From positions 1,062,934 through 1,075,199 of the forward strand of contig MU646324.1 of NCBI GenBank assembly GCA_026770585.1: DNA of 12,266 nucleotides. Direction: 5' to 3'. The DNA is from Baffinella frigidus. Taxonomy: Eukaryota; Cryptophyceae; Cryptomonadales; Baffinellaceae. Shown one piece after another: positions 7,313-12,266 of this stretch. How positions within the stretch are numbered: position 1 is the first letter of the stretch; every line of letters begins with the position of its first letter. The position numbers and the translations under genes were made by a program. Under the pieces are notes generated by a model, which ran no database searches, was not told where the DNA came from, and saw nothing but the letters and a program-made list of their open reading frames with translations.

Positions 7313-8699
7313 ATGCCTGTCAATCACTGGCGTGACATTAAAATCTTTCAGCGCGACATCAGAATCCGGACCAAGATCCTCAGTCCAAAGTTTCATTTTG
7401 CTGGCGACGAGGCTCAGCAGCGCGCAGCCAGCGACGACGAAGCGGACCAGCTGGGCCCGTGGCTGCAGCAGGTATCTCTCCACTCGTCCCCTCTGCCCTG
7501 ACCCCAAATGAGAAAAACTCACGCCCCGTGTGGTTTTCTCCAGGGCGGACTCGCGGGCGACGTCGGGACCGTATTCGCAAAGGCTGGATTTACGAAAGTC
7601 ACCGCGCTCCTATCCATCGACACCGTCCGCCTCTCAGCTCTTCTAGGAGGCGACGTGCCAAAGGTGGTTAAGGTTTCTGCAGCTCTGGAGGCGTGGAAGA
7701 AGAAGAATGCCTGGCTCGTTCACACCGTGAACCTCGCGGCCAAGAGGGTACTTCGCCGCCCGTGACTGGTGGGTTGGAATCAACTAAATCCATATGTACT
7801 GATGGCTTGTTCAAACCACTTCCACGCGCCGTTCGCTGACGCCAGCAGGAGGTGGCGAGCAACCAGGAGTGGCTGTATGTTGCTGCACGTCGCCCAACTC
7901 GGACCAATTTCTCTGATCGCGGACCCTTGTCCCTGATCGCGGATCCATCTCTTTTCAGGCGGAGGACGCGCGCCGAGGATCTGCTGCCGCGGCAGCATCT
8001 GCCGAGCGCAAGCAGCCCCCCCCCACCAAGACGCAAGTCGGGCTGCCGCTGTCTGCTCCGCGGCATCGCGCGGAGGGAGAGGGGGAGGGAGAGGGAGAGG
8101 GAGGGGGAGAGGGAGGGGGAGAGGGAGGGGGAGGGGGAGAGGGGCGCACGCGGGCAGTCGTCTCCATCAAGAACCTCCCAGCCAACCCCTCACCCTCGGA
8201 GCTCCAGACACTCCTCGAATCCCTCTCCGGCATCTCCATCCTCCACCTCTCTCTCCATTTCCGCCCTGCTCCCCCCACCCCCAGAACCCCCGCCCCACCC
8301 CAACGCGCCACCGCCAGCGCGGAGACACGCCTGCCCCCGCGCGATTCCCCTGACGTGGAATCTCCGGACGCGGATCAGCCGAGCGCGGCGAGCGAGGGCG
8401 GACGCGCGAGCGAGCGCGCGGCTGGCCCCACGGTACACGAATCTCCTCACGCTTCGTCCGAGAACGAAGGCCCCGCGAGCGAGAGCGCGACGGGACCTGG
8501 GGCACCTACGCCTGAGCCCGTCTCTGCGCCTGCCGTATCCGCGAACGAAGAACTCTCACCCGCCAGCGTGCCAGCTGCTGGGGGTGGGGCGGGGGCGGCG
8601 TCGGTGGGGCTCGAGGGGGGCGGAGGGATGGACGCCGCTGCAAATGCGTCGTGCGTGAACGCAGGGCTGCAGGCATTTGCCGTCGTGGAGGTCTACTAG
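7313..8699 (+). CDS. SAM-like domain plus split RRM-like protein, three exons, 3' end inside a MITE
   Basis: Phase-consistent model: exon 1 at 7313-7471 (ATG at 7313; an upstream exon is possible because CTTTCAG at 7349-7351 is a good acceptor), intron 7472-7543 (GTATCT..TTCTCCAG), exon 2 at 7544-7747, intron 7748-7958 (GTACTT..TCTTTTCAG), exon 3 at 7959-8699. Both introns are phase 0, and the product has about 367 residues. Residues about 47-112 (WLQQGGLAGDVGTVFAKAGF.. ..LLSIDTVRLSALLGG..) fit the SAM-domain pattern of short helices with conserved W, L, F, LL and D..L. Next comes a Glu/Gly run, then VVSIKNLPANPSPSELQTLL.., which resembles RRM beta1-alpha1-beta2 (RNP2-like VSIKNLP). After about 130 Ala/Ser/Pro/Glu-rich residues comes QAFAVVEVY, RNP1-like, where the stop TAG occurs within the foldback element's end CTAGCTCTG. 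SAM domains mediate protein or RNA contacts and RRMs bind RNA, so the role is probably RNA-related. Function otherwise unknown. An optional small exon (7849-7878) is possible. Confidence 0.5.
7472..7543 (+). other. Proposed intron 1 of the SAM/RRM gene (72 nt)
   Basis: CAG|GTATCT donor and TTTTCTCCAG acceptor, phase 0. The intron holds an in-frame stop (TGA at 7499-7501). Splicing joins WLQQ to GGLAGD to complete the SAM-like pattern. Confidence 0.6.
8071..8144 (+). repeat. Polypurine (GA/G)n tract, coding for Glu/Gly
   Basis: More than 70 consecutive purines on the plus strand, in frame as Glu-Gly repeats in exon 3 of the SAM/RRM gene. Mirror-like polypurine tracts can form triplex DNA. Length changes in multiples of three would be tolerated by the frame. 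Confidence 0.85.
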
Positions 8700-8851
8700 C
8701 TCTGCCCGAGTTCAATTTGAGCTCGCCATTGTTTCGCCCCCCCCGAAATTTTACAGGCAAATTTCATGGGGGGGGGGGTCAAAATTTACCTGTGAAATTT
8801 TGGGGGGCAGCGAAATAATGGCGAGCCCAAATTCAAGTGGGACAGAGCTAG
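8696..8851. mobile_element. Foldback element (CTAGCTCTGCCC ends), 156 bp
   Basis: Left end CTAGCTCTGCCCGAGTTCAA, right end the near-complement ..GACAGAGCTAG. Complementarity runs inward through GCTCGCCATTGTTTCG and GAAATTTTACAGG to a poly-G loop near 8768-8779. It supplies the stop codon of the SAM/RRM frame (TAG 8697-8699). Confidence 0.8.
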
Positions 8852-8853
8852 GT

Positions 8854-8974
8854 CTAGCTCTGCCCGAGTTTTATTCTGGCTCGTCCTGAAGGCGTTCATT
8901 TCGCCCCTTTGTACTGGATTTTTGCTATAAAATACATTTAACGACGCGCCAGAATAAAACTCAGGCAGAGCTAG
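8854..8974. mobile_element. Second foldback element with the same ends, 121 bp
   Basis: Left CTAGCTCTGCCCGAGTTTTA, right TAAAACTCAGGCAGAGCTAG; arms of about 30 nt. Only GT separates it from the previous element. GGAGGT occurs on both outer flanks of the pair (8687-8692 and 8974-8979), a possible target duplication, though it does not fit the ends exactly. It contains a TATAAAA (about 8927) of unknown use. Confidence 0.75.
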
Positions 8975-9046
8975 GAGGTGTCGTCTCGTGTCGCGCGCGG
9001 GGGTGTTGTTTGACTGTGGACTGATTTATCTGTTGAGGTTTAGACT

Positions 9047-9156
9047 ATCAAACCGGATTCTGCCCTAATTAAATTTACTTAGGGCCCTAATTAATCTTCT
9101 GCCACCTCCTATGAACACATAGGGATCCATTTTCTTAATTAAACGTCCCCGGATGA
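9047..9156 (+). repeat. AT-rich dispersed repeat, copy R1
   Basis: ATCAAACCGGATTCTGCCCT.. to ..CCCCGGATGA. The stretch GGATTCTGCCCTAATTAAAT.. is identical for about 45 nt to copy R3 (10171-10286) and inverted relative to R2 (9979-10094). The centre AGGGCCCT with flanking TTAATTA is itself nearly palindromic. Confidence 0.85.
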
Positions 9157-9383
9157 AGGTGTGGGAGCACGACGCCCCTCTCCTCGTGTCCGCCTGTCAC
9201 GCTCAGTCAGGTCATGAAAAAAACCTGCGCCGCCCTCTGTGCGCGGGGTGTGACGGGATCGCGGTTGTCTTTGCAAGGTGTGGGAGCACGACGCCCCTCT
9301 GCTGGTGTCCTCCTGTCACGGCGCGCTTCTCCGTGGCGCTGCGATCGCCCTCCACTCTGCTGACGTACGTGCCCCCTACACCC
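9156..9383 (+). repeat. Duplicated 46-bp block; possible exon
   Basis: AAGGTGTGGGAGCACGACGC.. with the tail TGTCACG occurs at 9156-9201 and 9275-9320, with about four mismatches. The second copy follows CTTTGCAAG and is open as VWEHDAPLLVSSCHGALLRG.. to a GTACGT donor-like site at 9365. An exon whose downstream intron holds the CCCTAAA array is conceivable. No family recognised and no complete model can be built, so I list it as a repeat only. Confidence 0.45.
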
Positions 9384-9599
9384 TGAACCCTAAACCCTAA
9401 ACTCTCCTAAACTCTGCACCCTGCACCCTGAACCCTAAAGCCTTAAGCCTAAAGCCTACACCCTACACCCTAAACCCTAAACCCTAAACCCTAAACCCTA
9501 CACCCTGAACCCTAAACCCTAAACCCTACACCCTAAACCCTACACCCTAAACCCTACACCCTAAACCCTACACCCTAAACCCTACACCTTAAACCCAAC
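9377..9599 (-). repeat. Interstitial telomere-like array 4, inverted (CCCTAAA)
   Basis: About 220 bp of CCCTAAA, CCCTACA and CCCTGAA units, C-rich on plus, hence opposite in orientation to arrays 1-3. A higher-order 14-mer CCCTAAACCCTACA is repeated near 9531-9586. Confidence 0.95.
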
Positions 9600-9944
9600 C
9601 CCCGAACTCTGCTCCCTTCCAGGAGTCCTCCCTCTCTTGAACCGCGAAACCCAGGTTCTTGATCCCAACGGAGCCGGAATCCCACGTCTCCACCTCTACT
9701 GCGTACTGTACCCTGCCGCAGTAGACGTGGATTCAGGGCATCGATGGGCGGCCCTGACTACTGTGCCCTGCCAGCCACCCGCGCCTTCTGTTTCCCCCTC
9801 GACTGCAACACACCCGCTTCACCCCCCCCCCCGGAAGGTGCGGAGGGTGATGAATATGGGAGTGTATTTATGGGACGTGCCCCGTACTTAACTTGGACAC
9901 GCCAGTACTAAACTAGGACGAGACCCCCACCTCCCAGATTCAGG
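9600..9944. other. Unassigned stretch with an open frame of unknown meaning
   Basis: CTCCCTTCCAG at about 9614-9624 is a good splice acceptor, and the frame behind it stays open to 9891 (..LLNRETQVLDPNGAGIPRL.., later Pro/Ser-rich). No family recognised. An imperfect inverted repeat lies around 9678-9737 (GAATCCCACGTCT.. and ..AGACGTGGATTC). An exon is possible but unproven. Confidence 0.3.
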
Positions 9945-9978
9945 CCTCCTACTCTCACCCCACCTCCTACTCTCAACC

Positions 9979-10133
9979 TTATCCGGGGACAGGTTCAATT
10001 TAAAAGAAAATGAATCCCTATTTGTCCATAGGAGTTGGACGAAGGTTAATTAGGGCCCTACGTAAATTTAATTAGGGCCAGAATCCGGTTTGATAGGCCA
10101 TTTTCTTTGAAATTAAACATGTTACCGGATGAA
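9979..10133 (-). mobile_element. AT-rich foldback element R2 with about 35-bp terminal inverted repeats
   Basis: Left end TTATCCGGGGACAGGTTCAA.. and right end ..AAACATGTTACCGGATGAA are near-complements over about 35 nt. The body 9979-10094 is the inverted form of R1 and R3. It lies between copies of the CACCTCCTACTCTCA motif, which may be an expanded target duplication. No coding capacity. Confidence 0.75.
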
Positions 10134-10170
10134 ACCCCCACCTCCTACTCTCAACCCCCACCAATGGACG

Positions 10171-10286
10171 ATCGAACTGGATTCTGCCCTAATTAAATTT
10201 ACTTAGGGCCCTAATTAATCTTCTTCCAACTTCTATGAACACATAGGGATCAGTTTAATTTCAAATTAAACATGTTCCCGGATGAA
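10171..10286 (+). repeat. AT-rich dispersed repeat, copy R3
   Basis: Direct copy of R1 (9047-9156) and inverted copy of R2. It keeps the right-end motif AAATTAAACATGTTCCCGGA that R1 has partly lost. With R2 it makes an inverted pair separated by about 76 bp. Confidence 0.85.
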
Positions 10287-10331
10287 TCCCCCACCTTCTA
10301 CTCTCAGGGTGGTTCGCGGCGGGGGTATTCC

Positions 10332-10563
10332 CTCGGGAAGATGCTATCGCTGGCGGCAAAGCAAGAGGTGCGAGGTCCTTTAGGTTCTTTTGACTCCCAT
10401 CGTAGGCGGACACTGGAACTTATCCTACAGAAAGGTCTACTTCCTTGCGGATCGCATCAAGCCCCCCGGTGCAGAAGGATCGCAGCAGAAACTGGCTAAA
10501 GGGCAGTCCTCAATTGGGCGCTCGGGAAGATGCTATCGCTGGCGGCAAAGCAAGAGGTGCGAG
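10332..10563 (+). repeat. Perfect 43-bp direct repeat flanking a KNLKDL-family fragment
   Basis: CTCGGGAAGATGCTATCGCT.. is identical at 10332-10374 and 10521-10563, period 189 bp. Between the copies, 10376-10424 resembles 3258-3307 (minus-strand peptide VPVSAYDGSQKNLKDL), preceded by a stop. This could be a partial tandem duplication or a target-site-like repeat around an insert. Confidence 0.9.
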
Positions 10564-10632
10564 TTTAGAGTGTGGGGCTTAGGGTCTGGGGTAAGGGTTT
10601 CTTGGGTAAGGTTCAGAGTTGAGGACCTGGCA

Positions 10633-10814
10633 CCGCGCTCTGCGTCGCCGTGTTTGGCTAAAACAAATTGCGCATCCTGTTTCGATTTCGATTTCGTGAT
10701 GTGTTAGCTGGGATTCGTCGGCCGACCCGGGCCTTCTCTTAGTCTAAAGTACGGTACAGCCTACGTTGAATGTAGGCACCGTCTTGCCCGCGCTCTGCGT
10801 CGCCGTGTTTGGCT
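10633..10814 (+). repeat. Perfect 27-bp direct repeat
   Basis: CCGCGCTCTGCGTCGCCGTG and the following TTTGGCT occur at 10633-10659 and 10788-10814. A small hairpin GCCTAC-GTTGAAT-GTAGGC (10759-10777) lies between. The second copy ends only about 10 nt before the large palindrome. Confidence 0.9.
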
Positions 10815-10824
10815 TGCTGTTCTT

Positions 10825-10964
10825 CCACCAACCCTCACGGAAAGACCAAATCGTCGATTTTCAGACCTCAAAATCACCTTGCAGCGGGGTCGGATCCGAC
10901 CCCGCTGCAAGGTGATTTTGAGGTCTGAAAATCGACGATTTGGTCTTTCCGTGAGGGTTGGTGG
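10825..10964. repeat. Perfect spacerless 140-bp palindrome
   Basis: Bases 10825-10894 are exactly the reverse complement of 10895-10964, with centre GGATCC and no loop. Checked base by base; symmetry ends abruptly at 10824/10965. The arms hold no terminal motif shared with the other foldback families. It lies 12 nt upstream of a possible ATG at 10977. Confidence 0.97.
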
Positions 10965-10976
10965 TTCCCTTCTCTG

Positions 10977-11339
10977 ATGACCGCCAGCCGTCTCGTCTCG
11001 TCTCTCTTTGCCTTCTGTCGTGTAGCGTTCGTCCATGTCAATGCATTAAACCTTGCTTTCCCCAGATCTTTTGCTCTGTGGCTGATCTGTTGATGCGCTG
11101 TTGCAGATCTGGTGCAGATCTGGTGCTGATATGGCTGATCTTTTCTTGTTGCTATGCAGGAACGAGAGCGCGAGTGGCGGTGGCTTCAGCAACTGGTGCT
11201 GATCTATTCCTGATCTTTTCTTGTTTCTTTGCAGGAGCGAGAGCGCGAGTGGCGGGGGATTCTGAAACACAGAGTATCTGCTGCTCGCCGCGCGTGGCTG
11301 GATTCTCCTTCTGACCCCCTCCTCGCTTCTGCCTACAAG
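10977..11339 (+). CDS. Possible small gene with signal-like start and duplicated acceptor (tentative)
   Basis: The ATG at 10977 opens MTASRLVSSLFAFCRVAFVH.., a basic start followed by a hydrophobic stretch as in a signal peptide, and closes at a TGA at 11089-11091 unless spliced. Downstream, two acceptors (CTATGCAG at 11152-11159 and CTTTGCAG at 11227-11234) each precede GA(A/G)CGAGAGCGCGAGTGGCG. After the second, 35 codons (EREREWRGILKHRVSAARRA..) stay open to AAG|GTTCGC at 11339/11340. The first-acceptor version meets a stop after about 17 codons. The duplication is 75 bp, a multiple of three. I do not recognise the protein, and the link between the ATG and these exons is a guess. Confidence 0.3.
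11122..11261 (+). repeat. 75-bp tandem duplication of an intron-exon boundary
   Basis: GGTGCTGAT..CTGATCTTTTCTTGT..GCAG|GA.CGAGAGCGCGAGTGGCG occurs twice (offset 75 between acceptors). Just upstream AGATCTGGTGC is also doubled (about 11106-11127). Confidence 0.8.
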
Positions 11340-11500
11340 GTTCGCCATTTCGCCTGTCTGCGTTTTTCGCGGGAAATGATCGCCAGGCTACGTGCGTTTT
11401 GCCTACCGCTGGGGAAGCCTCCCTCACTCTGTCGACGCAGTCTCGTTGAGGAGCCGAGGCTGCTATGCGACACCCTATCCATCCCAAGCTAAAACGCCCC
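11340..11500. other. Flank of the tentative exon, nothing further recognised
   Basis: The frame of the 11235-11339 exon remains open to about 11492, so it could also be read through. No domain seen. Confidence 0.3.
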
Positions 11501-11502
11501 CC

Positions 11503-11550
11503 CCTGCTCCTCAAGACGGCGAAGCGGGATCTGGACATCAGCTTTGGGTC
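11503..11550 (+). repeat. AAGCG(A/G)GA(C/T)CTGGACAT repeat, isolated copy
   Basis: CTCCTCAAGACGGCGAAGCGGGATCTGGACATCAGCT matches 11961-12005 and 12138-12173. All three read LK(T/A/V)AKRDLD(I/V)S on plus. The peptide is conserved but the surrounding frames are not. Confidence 0.7.
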
Positions 11551-11651
11551 TGTCTTACCTCGGGACAGTAGGCGTGTCGATCCTTGCTCGGATAGCGAGG
11601 GGGCAAATGGATCGGGTAATTTCTGGCTTGACTGCACTAAGCCTATGGTGG

Positions 11652-11731
11652 TGCCTACGGTAGGCCGTAGGGCCCTAGTGGGGGTTCTATGAAACATTAC
11701 GTCCGAGGGGCCCTACGGCCTACCGTAGGCA
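11652..11731. mobile_element. Perfect 24-bp inverted repeat with 32-nt loop
   Basis: TGCCTACGGTAGGCCGTAGG.. (11652-11675) and its exact complement (11708-11731). Each arm is itself partly palindromic (CCTACGGTAGG). The motif is shared with the centres of the CAGGGGTACC-type elements, so this may be a related minimal foldback. Confidence 0.9.
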
Positions 11732-11771
11732 ATGCCTTAGGCCTAACTACCCGGGTTTCAGGACGTTACCC

Positions 11772-11937
11772 TCCACACAGCGTCCTTCGAAGGGATGTTT
11801 GAATAACCCCTAAGTGATGAGACCTACGACCCTACGGTAGGTAACCCGTAGGGGCATAGGGGGGTTCCTATGGATAAGGTAACGGAAAGGTGGCCCGATT
11901 TGGGCCGAAAGGCCCTTCGTAGCCCGCTGAGTGGATT
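11772..11937. repeat. Dispersed repeat, copy 2 of 2
   Basis: Gap-free match to 592-757. This copy has a perfect GGGCC-GAAA-GGCCC hairpin (11902-11915) that is broken in copy 1 (GGGCC-GAAA-ATCCC), so structure conservation is not supported. It is followed directly by the 175-bp tandem repeat. Confidence 0.8.
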
Positions 11938-11942
11938 GATGT

Positions 11943-12266
11943 ACCGAGTCAATAACGCTCCTCCCTACCCTGAAGGCGGCGAAGCGAGACCTGGACATAT
12001 CAGCTGCTTTACGTCCTTGGATCTCGAGATCCGAGGACGTGAAGAAACGACCAGAAAGGTCGTTCAGCAGAGGGATAGGCCCCAAAGGTCCGGCATGCCT
12101 TGAGACCGAACGAATGCACCGAGTCAATAACCCTCCTCCCCTACCCTCAAGGTGGCGAAACGTGATCTGGACGTCAGCTCAGGACACATGAGCTGTTTCA
12201 CGTCCTCGGATCTCGAGGCATCCACATCTCTCCCACCCGCTCGCTCCAGGTCCCCCCCCCGGTTTC
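11943..12266 (+). repeat. 175-bp tandem repeat, two units, running off the window
   Basis: ACCGAGTCAATAAC.CTCCTC starts at 11943 and 12118. Each unit contains the AAGCGAGACCTGGACAT motif and a CGTCCT(T/C)GGATCTCGAG segment. Unit 1 includes a near-perfect 30-bp palindrome (12011-12040, one mismatched pair) and an AACGACC-AGAAA-GGTCGTT hairpin (12046-12064). Confidence 0.8.

Larger units (their letters stand above)
9945..10306. repeat. CACCTCCTACTCTCA minisatellite motif, interrupted by AT-rich elements
   Basis: CC(A/T)CCT(C/T)CTACTCTCA-type copies occur near 9945-9956, 9961-9978, 10138-10154 and 10288-10306. Two of them flank the foldback element 9979-10133 as direct repeats of about 20 bp. 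Confidence 0.7.

Noticed and set aside
7852-8658. 268-codon open frame, Arg/Glu/Pro-rich
   Set aside because: It is out of phase with the SAM/RRM model and shows only composition-driven RE and PP runs. The overlapping frame carries the RRM-like motif.
10761-11036. Minus-strand open frame across the large palindrome
   Set aside because: The palindrome makes both strands read alike; no motif is present, and the frame exists only because the arms are stop-free.
11902-11915. GGGCC-GAAA-GGCCC hairpin as a structured RNA
   Set aside because: The homologous copy at 722-735 has lost the pairing without compensating changes.
592-11937. Long terminal repeats of one retroelement spanning the window
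   Set aside because: About 80% identity, no reverse transcriptase or integrase, and several unrelated genes in between.

Overview
This window looks like nuclear DNA of a eukaryotic alga with a complex plastid of red-algal origin. Four things point there: GT..AG introns, interstitial arrays of the TTTAGGG telomere-type repeat, very many small foldback transposons, and a plastid ribosomal protein gene whose presequence carries an ASAF-type cleavage motif (signal peptide, then Phe at +1). ASAF-type presequences are known from cryptophytes and stramenopiles and, less strictly, from haptophytes. A cryptophyte is my first guess, but I cannot prove it. I see no tRNA, rRNA, CRISPR array or bacterial operon.

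Left part (1-5028). After a short tandem repeat (155-470) and a dispersed repeat (592-757) comes a divergent gene pair. On the minus strand is the 5' part of a UTP7/WDR46 gene (SSU processome; two exons, 1399-797). On the plus strand is a bTHX-type plastid ribosomal protein (about 1912-2376). They share an intergenic region of about 510 bp with a perfect 20-bp palindrome and several AAGTTG motifs. Part of that intergenic region and the start of UTP7 occur a second time, inverted, at 4093-4540. That copy is frameshifted, has lost about 165 bp of promoter, and is cut off by a foldback element. Four foldback elements with CAGGGGTA(C/T)C-type ends lie at 2737-2832, 3498-3619, 4541-4833 and 4838-5028.

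Middle part (5028-9600). Three G-rich TTTAGGG-like arrays (5029-5153, 5786-6327, 6623-6898) are separated by unrecognised sequence and by a 100-bp foldback. A three-exon gene follows (7313-8699). Its product joins a SAM-like helical domain to a split RRM-like motif and a long disordered linker. Its stop codon lies in the end of a foldback element, so the gene looks truncated. Two abutting foldback elements (8696-8851, 8854-8974), an AT-rich repeat, a duplicated 46-bp block and a C-rich CCCTAAA array complete this part.

Right part (9600-12266). This is mostly repeats: three copies of an AT-rich element (one inverted and with terminal inverted repeats), 43-bp and 27-bp direct repeats, and a perfect, spacerless 140-bp palindrome (10825-10964). 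After these come a possible small gene with duplicated splice acceptors (10977-11339), a 24-bp inverted repeat, a second copy of the 592-757 repeat, and a 175-bp tandem repeat that runs to the end.

The recognised genes (UTP7, bTHX, SAM/RRM protein) do not form a common pathway, although UTP7 and bTHX both concern ribosomes, cytosolic and plastid respectively. The main theme is a gene-poor region shaped by palindromic elements, with two or three genes damaged or duplicated by them.
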